This document shows, one piece after another, positions 45,301 through 57,550 of a stretch of DNA of 64,000 bases. The notes below the pieces were generated by a model, which was not told the origin of the DNA, ran no database searches, and was given only the letters and a program-made list of their open reading frames with translations. The stretch's first letter is position 1, and each line of letters starts with the position of its first letter. The translations under genes were made by a program, and so were the position numbers. The DNA is taken from contig NZ_JAELTT010000008.1 of assembly GCF_016428975.1 (NCBI RefSeq), positions 1 through 64,000 on the forward strand. The letters are read 5' to 3'. The DNA comes from Dyella sp. ASV21 (GTDB lineage: Bacteria > Pseudomonadota > Gammaproteobacteria > Xanthomonadales > Rhodanobacteraceae).

Positions 45301-46653
45301 ATGAGTGACCTGTGGCGGCGCTGTCTCGAGCGTCTCGAGGGCGAATTGAACGCCGAAGACCTGCATACGTGGCTGATGCCCCTGCAGGCACGCGACGACA
45401 CCCATGGCCTGCAGTTGTTCGCGCCCAATCCGTACACGCTCGACACGGTACGCGAACGCTACCTGGCGCGCATCGAAACGGTGATCAGCCAGCTGACCGG
45501 CCATGATCTTACGGTAAAGCTCGAAGTGGGCTCCAGTTCCCCGCGCCAGACGGCCAGCGGCAAGGCGCCTGCGCCCGTCGTGGCCCCGAAACTGGTGCCC
45601 CAGATCGTGGCGGAGCCGGCGGCACCGGCGTTTGGCCACAATCTGGACCCGCATTACACCTTCGAAACCTTCGTCGAGGGCAAATCCAACCAGTTGGGCA
45701 AGGCCGCCGCCATGCAGGTGGCGATGAACCCGGGCCGCGCCTATAACCCGTTGCTGCTGTACGGCGGCACCGGCCTGGGCAAGACGCACTTGATGCACGC
45801 CGCCGGCAACCTGATGCGCGAGCGCAACCCGGAATTCAAGGTGCTGTACCTGCGCTCGGAGCAATTCGTCGGCTCCATGATCGAAGCGCTGCGCACCAAG
45901 AGCATGGACGAGTTCAAGCGCCGCTTCCGCTCGGTAGACGCGCTGCTGATCGATGACATCCAGTTTTTCGCCGGCAAGGACACCACGCAGGAGGAGTTTT
46001 TCCACACCTTCAACGCGCTGTTCGAGTCCAAGCAGCAGATCATCCTCACCTGCGATCGCTACCCGAAGGAAGTGGACAAGCTGGAGCCGCGGCTGAAGTC
46101 GCGCCTGGGTTGGGGCTTGTCGGTGGCGATCGAGCCGCCGGATTTCGAGACCCGCGCCGCCATCCTGCTATCCAAGGCCCACGACAAGGGCGTGGCGGTA
46201 GGGGAGAACGTGGCGATGCTGCTGGCCAAGCGCATCCGCTCCAACGTACGCGACCTGGAAGGCGCGCTCAACACGCTCGCCGCCCGCGCCAACTTCTATG
46301 GCAAGCCGATCACCATCGACTTTGCCGAGGAGACGCTGCGCGACCTGTTGGCTACCCACGCCCAGGCGGTGACGGTGCCCAACATCCAGAAGATCGTGGC
46401 GGACTATTACCAGGTGCGCCTGCAGGATCTGCTGTCCAAGCGACGTGTGCGATCGCTGGCTCGCCCTCGCCAGTTCGCCATGGCGCTGTCCAAGGAACTC
46501 ACCGAGCACAGCCTGCCGGAAATCGGCGAAGCGTTCGGCGGCCGCGACCACACGACAGTGCTGCACGCCTGCCGCACCATCAAGAAGCTGTGCGAAACCG
46601 ACACACGGATGCGCCAGGATTGGGAACAACTGATCCGTATCCTCACCGGCTAA
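45301..46653 (+). CDS. dnaA: Chromosomal replication initiator DnaA
   Basis: The initiator ATPase that opens the origin. Its 450 residues comprise domain I ([14 protein letters not shown]), a variable linker at about 80-115, the AAA+ domain with Walker [18 protein letters not shown] and Walker [13 protein letters not shown], and domain IV with the DnaA signature [16 protein letters not shown]. The MSDLWRRC start is typical of gammaproteobacteria. It is divergent from rpmH and followed by a 245-bp gap with DnaA boxes and then dnaN, the conserved bacterial order. Confidence 0.98.
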   Translation: MSDLWRRCLERLEGELNAEDLHTWLMPLQARDDTHGLQLFAPNPYTLDTVRERYLARIETVISQLTGHDLTVKLEVGSSSPRQTASGKAPAPVVAPKLVPQIVAEPAAPAFGHNLDPHYTFETFVEGKSNQLGKAAAMQVAMNPGRAYNPLLLYGGTGLGKTHLMHAAGNLMRERNPEFKVLYLRSEQFVGSMIEALRTKSMDEFKRRFRSVDALLIDDIQFFAGKDTTQEEFFHTFNALFESKQQIILTCDRYPKEVDKLEPRLKSRLGWGLSVAIEPPDFETRAAILLSKAHDKGVAVGENVAMLLAKRIRSNVRDLEGALNTLAARANFYGKPITIDFAEETLRDLLATHAQAVTVPNIQKIVADYYQVRLQDLLSKRRVRSLARPRQFAMALSKELTEHSLPEIGEAFGGRDHTTVLHACRTIKKLCETDTRMRQDWEQLIRILTG

Positions 46654-46898
46654 CCGGCGCCTGTGTACGGATCGCTTGAAAAGTACCGTGGCAAGCTGTG
46701 GATAATAGGTGGATGAATTGGACGGCCAAGTTATCCACAATTGGCCCACAGTGATCCTCCCATTTCGAACACAATGTGAGAATCGCCCAAGTTTTTGATT
46801 CTCATGGATAATTTTCGTTTTTTGAGTTATCCACGACCCCTACCACCACTACAGAACTTCTTTTAAAAACATAAAAGCAGAATTGGGGAAGCGCATAC
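46654..46898. other. oriC: Probable origin of replication (oriC) between dnaA and dnaN
   Basis: A 245-bp gap, AT-richer than the rest. It holds DnaA boxes TGTGGATAA (46697-46705), TTATCCACA (46731-46739) and TTATCCACG (46827-46835). An 8-bp inverted repeat, TGAGAATC at 46777-46784 and GATTCTCA at 46797-46804, lies between them. T-rich tracts at 46785-46826 and 46858-46880 are candidates for the unwinding element. The place and content match known origins in this group; whether the dnaA upstream boxes also belong is open. Confidence 0.8.
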
Positions 46899-47999
46899 AT
46901 GCAATTCAGCATTCAACGAGAAGCTCTGCTCAAACCGTTGCAGCAGGTCGTAGGCGTGGTCGAACGCCGCCAAACCCTGCCGGTGCTAGCCAACCTGCTG
47001 GTAAAGGTCGCAGACGGCAAAGTGTCGATGACCGGCACCGATCTGGAAGTGGAAATGATCGCGGCCACTACCGCCGATAAACTGTTGGACGGCGAGATCA
47101 CCATTCCAGCGCGCAAGCTGTACGACATCGTTCGTGCGTTGCCCGATGGCGCGCAGATCGAACTGAAGCTCAACGGCGATCGCGTGGCCATGAACGCAGG
47201 ACGCAGCCGCTTCACGCTGGCGACACTGCCCGCTACCGAATTCCCGACCATCGATGAAATAGAGCTGGTTGAGCGAGTCACGCTGCCGGAAGAAGTACTG
47301 CGCGATCTCATGGAGCGCACGGCCTTCGCCATGGCTAACCAGGACGTACGCTACTACTTGAACGGCATGCTGCTGGACGTCCAGGAGCACACGCTGCGCT
47401 GCGTCGCCACCGACGGACACCGTTTGGCGCTGAAGGAAACCAAGCTAGAGAGCAAGGTATCCGGACGTCGCCAGATCATCATTCCGCGCAAGGGTGTGAA
47501 TGAGTTGATCGGTCTGTTCGAAGCCGGCGAAGGCGAGGTCGAACTGGAGTTTGGCCGTAACCATCTGCGCGTGCGTCGCGGCGATGTGGTGTTTACGTCC
47601 AAGTTGATTGACGGTCGTTTCCCGGATTACGAAGCGGTCATTCCGCTTGGTGCCGACAAACACGCATCGCTGGATCGCGAAGTGCTACGCGGTGCCTTGC
47701 AGCGCGCCGCGATTCTTTCCAACGAAAAGTATCGCGGCGTGAAACTGGAACTGTCGCCGGGCAAGCTGCGCATCGTGGCCCACAATCCGGAGCAGGAAGA
47801 AGCCGTGGAAGAGCTGGAAGCCGACACGGTGGTTTCGGATCTGGCCGTGGGCTTCAACGTGGGCTATTTGCTTGATGCGCTGGGTGCGCTGCGTGGCGAG
47901 CGGGCACGTTTGAACCTGCGTGATGCCCAATCGAGCTGTCTGGTGCAGGAAGACGACAACGACCAGGCACGCCACGTGATCATGCCGCTGCGTCTGTGA
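46899..47999 (+). CDS. dnaN: DNA polymerase III beta subunit (sliding clamp)
   Basis: The ring-shaped clamp that tethers polymerase III to DNA. It has 366 residues in three repeated domains, with MQFSIQREALLKPLQQVVG at the N-terminus, TLPVLANLLV, CVATDGHRLAL at the end of the second domain and the C-terminal HVIMPLRL, part of the partner-binding cleft. Length is standard. It follows oriC and precedes recF; a hairpin between dnaN and recF may reduce read-through. Confidence 0.98.
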   Translation: MQFSIQREALLKPLQQVVGVVERRQTLPVLANLLVKVADGKVSMTGTDLEVEMIAATTADKLLDGEITIPARKLYDIVRALPDGAQIELKLNGDRVAMNAGRSRFTLATLPATEFPTIDEIELVERVTLPEEVLRDLMERTAFAMANQDVRYYLNGMLLDVQEHTLRCVATDGHRLALKETKLESKVSGRRQIIIPRKGVNELIGLFEAGEGEVELEFGRNHLRVRRGDVVFTSKLIDGRFPDYEAVIPLGADKHASLDREVLRGALQRAAILSNEKYRGVKLELSPGKLRIVAHNPEQEEAVEELEADTVVSDLAVGFNVGYLLDALGALRGERARLNLRDAQSSCLVQEDDNDQARHVIMPLRL

Positions 48000-48040
48000 T
48001 GTTGATGCTTCGTTTGTCCGTTTTGGGCAAGCCACACGGG

Positions 48041-48073
48041 AACGCCGGAGTCGTCGCAAGACACTCCGGCGTT
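48041..48073 (+). terminator. Possible terminator hairpin between dnaN and recF
   Basis: An 11-bp perfect stem, AACGCCGGAGT at 48041-48051 and ACTCCGGCGTT at 48063-48073, with an 11-nt loop and a short T-containing tail (CTTGCTTG). It lies 42 bp after the dnaN stop and could partly end the dnaN transcript. Confidence 0.55.
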
Positions 48074-48095
48074 CTTGCTTGCGGGACCCGGTGAT

Positions 48096-51666
<3,571 letters not shown>

Positions 51667-51982
51667 TGTTTCGGGACGGTGTTGGCGGTTGTCATGCGAT
51701 GACCGTCACACCGTCCTTTCCTTTGCCTCCGCGTACTACTGTATTAGCGCATTAATACAAGGAGCGGGGGAACCCAAAAGGCCGTTTTCCAGGGTGGAAA
51801 GTCACGATACGTCTGACTTAGCTGATTGCAAATCATGCCCAGTCGCTGGCGTATGTTTCAACTTATTGATTCTTAACAATCTTTGTTGTCGCATTGCGAC
51901 TTGTTATCTGACTCCCAGTCAGGTTACGCTCAGCGATCCCCCACGCCGTGTGCGTGAGAAATCCCAACACCTGAGGACTGCC
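51667..51982. other. 316-bp intergenic region between gyrB and the TPR gene
   Basis: There is no gene here. The first 55 bp carry the gyrB terminator hairpin. An inverted repeat GTATTA/TAATAC lies at 51741-51758. The last 150 bp are AT-richer and presumably hold the promoter of the TPR gene and its tonB neighbours; no convincing -35/-10 pair was seen. Confidence 0.6.
51674..51720 (+). terminator. Probable gyrB terminator
   Basis: A 9-bp stem, GGACGGTGT at 51674-51682 and ACACCGTCC at 51708-51716, encloses further partial pairing (GGTTGTCAT with ATGACCG) and is followed by TTTCCTTTG. It begins 8 bp after the gyrB stop codon. Confidence 0.72.
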
Positions 51983-53272
51983 ATGAAGCGTGTTCCCCTG
52001 ATCAAGATGCTCGCTGGTTCGGCGCTGGCCCTGGCCGTGGTGAGCACCCCGGTCATCGCGGGCGATAGCTCTTCCAAGGACAAGAAGGAAGCGCTGTATC
52101 CGAACGCTACCCGCAAGGAACCCAAGCTCGATCTGAGCAGCGACAAGGATCAGAAGGCGATCAACGCCGGCCTCGACGCTGTCAACGATCAGGAAAAGGA
52201 CAAGGCAGTCCAGTTGCTCCAGCCCATCGCGGACGGCAGCAAGAGCAAGTACGCCCAGGCACTGGCCCTGCAGGGCCTGGCCAACCTGCGCTACAACGAC
52301 GGCGACGTAAAGGGCGCCATCGACCTGCTCAAGCGCGCGCTCGACAACGGCGTGCTGCCGAACGACACGTACTTCCAGCTTGAGTACGAACTGGCCCAGT
52401 TCTACGTGGCCGACGAGCAGTACCAGCTAGCCCTGGACACCATCGCCAAGTGGCGCGCCGAAGGCCGCAAGGAAACCGCTGACTCCTACGCGCTGGAAGG
52501 CAACGCCTACTACCGCCTCGAGAAGTTCCCGGAAGCCATTGCCGCCATCAAGAAGGCACAGTCGCTCACCGACAAGCCGAACGACAGCTGGAACCAGATC
52601 CTGATGGCCAGCTACTCCGAGTCCGGCCAGGCCGACCAGGCCGCTCAGCTCGCCCAGCAGCAGTTGGCCTCCAACCCGAACGACCCCAACGCGCTCAACA
52701 ACGCCGTGTCCGTGCTGATGCAGGCCCAGAAGTATCCGGAAGCCATTGCGCTGATGGAGAAGGCCAAGGCCGCCGGTTCGTTCAAGCAGGAAAAGGACTA
52801 TGTCAATCTGGCCAAGCTCTACCTGATCACCGGTCAGGACAGCAGCGACCAGAAGGGCCCGGCCAGCAAGGCCATGGCGACCCTCGACGAAGGTCTAAGC
52901 AAGGGTGTCGTGCAACCCACCGCGGAAAACTACATGCTGCTCGGCGCGGCCTCTTACCTGGCCGACAACAGCAGCAAGGCGCTGGATGCCTATAAGAAGG
53001 CTATCCCGGAGGCGAAGGACGGCGAGCCGAACATTCGTGCCGGCCAGCTGCTGCTCGCCGACAACAAGTACAGCGAGGCCAAGGGCCTCCTCCAACAGGG
53101 CATCGACAAGGGCGTGCAGCACAAGGGCACTGCTTATATGTTGCTGGCCGAAGCGTGCCGTGGTCTGAAGGACAAGCCGGGCACGATCGCAGCCATGGAA
53201 AAGGCCGCACAGGACCCCGAAACCTCTGCAAAAGCAAAGGCTTGGCTGAAGGCGCAGGGAGCGAGCAAGTAA
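51983..53272 (+). CDS. Periplasmic tetratricopeptide-repeat protein
   Basis: A 429-residue exported protein with a signal peptide (MLAGSALALAVVSTPVIAG, cleavage after about residue 26) and ten or so TPR-like helical hairpins, for example ALALQGLANLRYNDGDVKGA, YALEGNAYYRLEKFPEA and YMLLGAASYLADNSSKAL. It is rich in Lys, Ala and Gln. The start at 51983 gives the signal peptide; the long open frame from 51557 overlaps gyrB and is not real. It precedes tonB-exbB-exbD1-exbD2 and may act with that system as a periplasmic partner, which is inferred from position. Confidence 0.85.
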   Translation: MKRVPLIKMLAGSALALAVVSTPVIAGDSSSKDKKEALYPNATRKEPKLDLSSDKDQKAINAGLDAVNDQEKDKAVQLLQPIADGSKSKYAQALALQGLANLRYNDGDVKGAIDLLKRALDNGVLPNDTYFQLEYELAQFYVADEQYQLALDTIAKWRAEGRKETADSYALEGNAYYRLEKFPEAIAAIKKAQSLTDKPNDSWNQILMASYSESGQADQAAQLAQQQLASNPNDPNALNNAVSVLMQAQKYPEAIALMEKAKAAGSFKQEKDYVNLAKLYLITGQDSSDQKGPASKAMATLDEGLSKGVVQPTAENYMLLGAASYLADNSSKALDAYKKAIPEAKDGEPNIRAGQLLLADNKYSEAKGLLQQGIDKGVQHKGTAYMLLAEACRGLKDKPGTIAAMEKAAQDPETSAKAKAWLKAQGASK

Positions 53273-53474
53273 GGCAGAACGTGTAACACGAGTGAGGCGG
53301 ATAGACGTCTATTTCGCTGCCTCATGAGTGCTATACAAATGCCATGTGCTGTTGTACCGTTGAACCCTTTCCGTGCTCTCGTCCAGTGGCAAATGTCATC
53401 CCCCGTTCGGATCGATATTGCCACCAGGCGCTGTGACCACGACTCACCGATTGATTAGCTCCAGATAGTGACAG

Positions 53475-54134
<660 letters not shown>

Positions 54135-54183
54135 CTTCGGTTACGGTCAATTAGTTCACGCTTGACTTTCCAAGGGTAGCGTT

Positions 54184-54930
54184 ATGTTCCTGCAAACTTC
54201 TCCGGCCCCCGCGGGCGGTACCACCAACGCCGAAGCCATGAAGTCGATGGGCTTCGACCACCTTATCCACAACTTCGATGCCCTCGGCTGGATCGTGTTC
54301 GTGGTGCTGGTGGTGATGTCCTTCTCCTCCTGGTACTTCATCGTCGCCAACGCGATCCGCAACGCTATGGTTCGCGGCCGCGCCGACAAGGTCATCAACG
54401 GTTTCTGGACCAACGGCTCCACGCAGGACGCGATCCGTGAGCTGGAAGCTCAGCCCAAGGGCGAACCGTTCTCCAAGATCGCCCTCGACGCCGCTTCGGC
54501 CGTCGCTCACCACCAGCAGGCTTCGTCGGGCGGTGGTCGCCTGGCCGAGTCGCTGAGCCGCTCCGAGTTCATCGATCGCGCCCTGCGCCAGGCTGTTGCT
54601 CGCGAGAGCCTGCGTCTGGAAGGCGGCCTGACCCTGCTCGCCACGGTCGGTTCGTCGGCACCGTTCATCGGTCTGCTTGGTACCGTGTGGGGCATCTACC
54701 ACGCGCTGATCAAGATCTCCGCGTCGGGCAATGCTTCGATGGAAGCCGTGGCCGGTCCGGTGGGTGAAGCTCTGATCATGACCGCCTTCGGTCTGTTCAC
54801 CGCTATCCCGGCCGTGCTCGCCTACAACTTCTTCAACCGCTCCAACCGCCTGACCTACGCTCAGTTCGACGAGTTCGCGCACGACCTGCACGACTTCTTC
54901 GCCACCGGCGCGCGCGTCGAAGGCAAGTGA
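54184..54930 (+). CDS. exbB: TonB-system proton channel protein ExbB
   Basis: A 248-residue inner-membrane protein of the MotA/TolQ/ExbB family. Membrane segments lie at about 38-58 (GWIVFVVLVVMSFSSWYF), 155-175 (LLATVGSSAPFIGLLGTVWG, with the conserved pore Thr) and 195-215 (ALIMTAFGLFTAIPAVLAY). The GLLGTVWG and TAIPAVLAYN motifs are signature. With ExbD it forms the proton channel that powers TonB. It starts 50 bp after tonB and exbD1 follows 12 bp later. Confidence 0.95.
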   Translation: MFLQTSPAPAGGTTNAEAMKSMGFDHLIHNFDALGWIVFVVLVVMSFSSWYFIVANAIRNAMVRGRADKVINGFWTNGSTQDAIRELEAQPKGEPFSKIALDAASAVAHHQQASSGGGRLAESLSRSEFIDRALRQAVARESLRLEGGLTLLATVGSSAPFIGLLGTVWGIYHALIKISASGNASMEAVAGPVGEALIMTAFGLFTAIPAVLAYNFFNRSNRLTYAQFDEFAHDLHDFFATGARVEGK

Positions 54931-54941
54931 GGATCTGACCC

Positions 54942-55355
54942 ATGGCAATGAGCACCGGAGGCAATGCCGGCGGTCCGATGTCGGAGATCAACGTCACGCC
55001 GCTGGTCGACGTGATGCTGGTGTTGCTGATCATCTTCATGATCACGGCACCGCTGATGTCCCATCGAATCACGGTGGATCTGCCGACTGCCAATCCGAAG
55101 GTTTCGGATTCGGAGCCGGTGGAGCCGATGGACTTGGCCGTAAAGCCGGATGGCACGATGTACCTCAGCGATATCGAAGTCACTGAGGCCGAGCTGAAGG
55201 CGCAGTTTGCGGTTGCGGCGGCGAAAGCCCCGCAGCCGGAGCTGCAGATCCGTGCGGACAAGACCACGGAATACAAGGTCGTGAAGAAGATTCTGGCCGA
55301 CGCCAAGGAACAAGGCATGGTCCATGTCGGTTTCATTACGACCGGCAAGGAGTAA
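54942..55355 (+). CDS. exbD1: TonB-system protein ExbD, first copy
   Basis: A 137-residue ExbD/TolR protein: a short cytosolic head, a membrane helix with the proton-carrying Asp (INVTPLVDVMLVLLIIFMIT, Asp near residue 26), and a periplasmic domain ending in GKE. The sequence PLVDVMLVLLIIFMITAP is the family signature. A second copy follows 6 bp later. In Xanthomonas, exbD1 with tonB and exbB is enough for iron uptake. Confidence 0.95.
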   Translation: MAMSTGGNAGGPMSEINVTPLVDVMLVLLIIFMITAPLMSHRITVDLPTANPKVSDSEPVEPMDLAVKPDGTMYLSDIEVTEAELKAQFAVAAAKAPQPELQIRADKTTEYKVVKKILADAKEQGMVHVGFITTGKE

Positions 55356-55360
55356 CAGTC

Positions 55361-55777
55361 ATGGCATTCAGTTCTGGAAGTGGTAAGGGGCCAATGGCTG
55401 ACATCAACGTCACGCCGCTGGTCGACGTGATGCTGGTGCTGCTGATCATTTTCATGATCACCGCGCCGATGCTTACTCACAAAGTGAAGATCGATCTTCC
55501 GCAGCCGAACCCAAACATCGTGCAGCCGGAGAACCCGCCGGAACCGGTCCGTCTGAAGATTGACCAGTCGGGCGCGCTCTACTGGAACGATACGCCGGTG
55601 GACGAGCTGGGCCTCAAGGCACAGCTGGCGGTGATCGGTGGTCTGGGCGATCCGGCGAAGCAGCCGGAAGTGCAGATCAACGCGGACGATGGCGTGGCTT
55701 ACGAGCACGTGGCCCGCGTGTTGTCCGATGCCAAGAGCTACGGTCTGACCAAGATCGGCTTCACCGAAGGTCAATGA
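55361..55777 (+). CDS. exbD2: TonB-system protein ExbD, second copy
   Basis: A 138-residue paralogue of the preceding gene, with the same signature (INVTPLVDVMLVLLIIFMIT) but a different periplasmic half (QPNPNIVQPENPPEPVRLK). In X. campestris exbD2 is not required for iron uptake but affects plant-related behaviour such as pectate-lyase induction; here that is by analogy only. It ends the operon, followed by a strong terminator. Confidence 0.95.
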   Translation: MAFSSGSGKGPMADINVTPLVDVMLVLLIIFMITAPMLTHKVKIDLPQPNPNIVQPENPPEPVRLKIDQSGALYWNDTPVDELGLKAQLAVIGGLGDPAKQPEVQINADDGVAYEHVARVLSDAKSYGLTKIGFTEGQ

Positions 55778-55809
55778 TTCCCACAAGGAATCATCGCAAC
55801 ACTACCCTT

Positions 55810-55840
55810 AGAACCCCCGCTCACGCGGGGGTTCTTTTTT
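55810..55840 (+). terminator. Terminator of the tonB-exb operon
   Basis: An 11-bp stem, AGAACCCCCGC and GCGGGGGTTCT (55810-55835), loop TCAC, followed by a run of T to 55840. Ends the tonB-exbB-exbD1-exbD2 transcript. Confidence 0.95.
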
Positions 55841-55984
55841 GGGATTGTTGCAGCTTGGACAGAAAGCCGTTTAGACGTCCAAATGACAGCGCTACCGGCA
55901 CCGGAACACTAATGCGTGGACAACCCTGGCCGCTGGCCGACGGGATGCGGCCAAGGGCGCGTCCCAACGCGCCCCGCTCGCCGA

Positions 55985-56728
55985 TCAGCGCAGGATTTGC
56001 AGGTAGTTGCGCACCGTCGTGGCCAGCCCTTCGTACAGGGCTTCACCGATCAGCGCGTGGCCGATGGAAACCTCAGCCAGCCCCGGAATGGCCGCCTTGA
56101 ACGTACCCAGGTTGGCCTGACTGAGGTCATGGCCGGCATTGACGGCGAGACCCGCCTGCTGGGCTCGGCGTGCAGTGTCCGCGCAACGCTCCAGCTCCTC
56201 CTGCACGTCGCCTTCGGCGAACGCGTGGGCATAAGGGCCGGTATAGATTTCAATGCGCTGCACGCCGATGCCGAGGGCGGCTTCGAAGCCATTCGCGCCG
56301 GAATCGACAAAGAGGCTCACGCGGCAACCGATGTCGCGCAGCTCCGCCACCAGTGGTCGCAGCACGTCGATGTCGCGCTGCAGGTCAAAGCCATGATCGG
56401 AGGTGATCTGGCCGTCACTGTCAGGTACCAATGTCACCTGGCTCGGACGCACTTCGCGTGCGAGTTCGATCAGGCCAGGGTAACCGCCCCGCGCCGGTGC
56501 GAAAGGGTTGCCTTCGATGTTGTATTCCACTCGTCCACGCAACATGGCGGCAAGCGCGCGAACGTCGTCGGGACGCACGTGGCGCTGGTCCGGCCGCGGA
56601 TGCACGGTAATGCCGCCGCAACCCGCTTCGATGCAGGTTTGCGCGGCGCGCAGGATGTCTGGTTCGGTGCCGCCTCGCGAATTGCGCAGTACGGCGATCT
56701 TGTTGAGGTTGACGCTGAGCAGGGTCAT
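55985..56728 (-). CDS. pdxJ: Pyridoxine 5'-phosphate synthase
   Basis: A 247-residue TIM-barrel enzyme that condenses deoxyxylulose 5-phosphate and 3-amino-2-oxopropyl phosphate to pyridoxine 5'-phosphate. It begins [18 protein letters not shown], and has [18 protein letters not shown] with active-site His and Arg, EYNIEGNPF and [15 protein letters not shown]. The ATG at 56728 is the family start. It is convergent with the exb operon, the same neighbour as in Xanthomonas. The transferase gene at 56802 lies just upstream on the same strand. Confidence 0.96.
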   Translation of the reverse strand: MTLLSVNLNKIAVLRNSRGGTEPDILRAAQTCIEAGCGGITVHPRPDQRHVRPDDVRALAAMLRGRVEYNIEGNPFAPARGGYPGLIELAREVRPSQVTLVPDSDGQITSDHGFDLQRDIDVLRPLVAELRDIGCRVSLFVDSGANGFEAALGIGVQRIEIYTGPYAHAFAEGDVQEELERCADTARRAQQAGLAVNAGHDLSQANLGTFKAAIPGLAEVSIGHALIGEALYEGLATTVRNYLQILR

Positions 56729-56801
56729 GAGGAGAGCGATACTCGCTGGCAGAACAAGAACCCGCGCCTGTCCTGGCGGCGGGTTGCACACAGTGCGCCG
56801 A

Positions 56802-57446
56802 TCAATCGGCGTCGGCAAGTGTCCATAGCCGCACCCGGCGTGGAGCGCCGTGCCACGCCAGGGTACCCACGTGTGCATCGTCCAGCGCTACGCGATGCAG
56901 TTGCCATTGTTCGGCGGGATGACCTTCCAGGTAATCGAGCACCGGCTGTTCGCTCGAGCCGCCGATGCTTAGCCGATGCAACCCGAACGCGATGCCGCGC
57001 CCAACCGCCTTGAGCACGGCCTCTTTCGCCGTCCATAGTTCGAGAAAGGCGCGATCGCGTCGAGCTTCCGGCTGGCCGGCCAATGCCTTTGTCTCAGAGG
57101 GGCTGAAATACCTCTGGGCAATGGTCAGCGCCCGCGGATGCGGCCGTAGCCGCTCCAGATCGACCCCGGGCACCACGCCCCGGGCGATGGCGATCAGTGC
57201 CTGGTCGTGGCTGTGTGACCAGTTGAACGAAAGCGCCTCGCCGTGCGCGGGAGCCAGGGAAGGACGCCCGTGGGCGGCCTCCTCCAATTGCACGTCGCTC
57301 GCGGGCACGCCGAGATAAGCGGCCAGCATGGCGTACAACGGCGCCCGCCCCTGGTGATGGTCATAGCGGAGCCGCCACACGTGTATCTCGTCATCACCTA
57401 GCCGCTCTGCTACTTTCGCTGGCATCTGGCCGTCTGTCGTCCTCAT
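56802..57446 (-). CDS. 4'-phosphopantetheinyl transferase (Sfp/AcpT type)
   Basis: A 214-residue transferase that moves phosphopantetheine from CoA to a carrier-protein serine. The signatures are [12 protein letters not shown] (metal Asp) and [18 protein letters not shown] with the WTAKEA motif. The N-terminal [16 protein letters not shown] is the conserved histidine region. The type suggests fatty-acid or secondary-metabolite carriers; no synthase is in the window. The start at 57446 is tentative; MPAKVAER at 57425 is an alternative. It lies 73 bp upstream of pdxJ on the same strand. Confidence 0.9.
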   Translation of the reverse strand: MRTTDGQMPAKVAERLGDDEIHVWRLRYDHHQGRAPLYAMLAAYLGVPASDVQLEEAAHGRPSLAPAHGEALSFNWSHSHDQALIAIARGVVPGVDLERLRPHPRALTIAQRYFSPSETKALAGQPEARRDRAFLELWTAKEAVLKAVGRGIAFGLHRLSIGGSSEQPVLDYLEGHPAEQWQLHRVALDDAHVGTLAWHGAPRRVRLWTLADAD

Positions 57447-57550
57447 CCCTGCATGGTGCCGGGTGGGTGGCGCGAGTGACAAGCGTGGCGGGTACCGAAC
57501 CGCCCGGCCACGGTCCATTGCTGGGATGCACACTTGGCGGAGTAACGCGT

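Noticed and set aside
53301-53312. 12-bp palindrome ATAGACGTCTAT between the TPR gene and tonB
   Set aside because: Single copy, not matched to any known operator; could be part of a terminator for the TPR gene but has no T-run.
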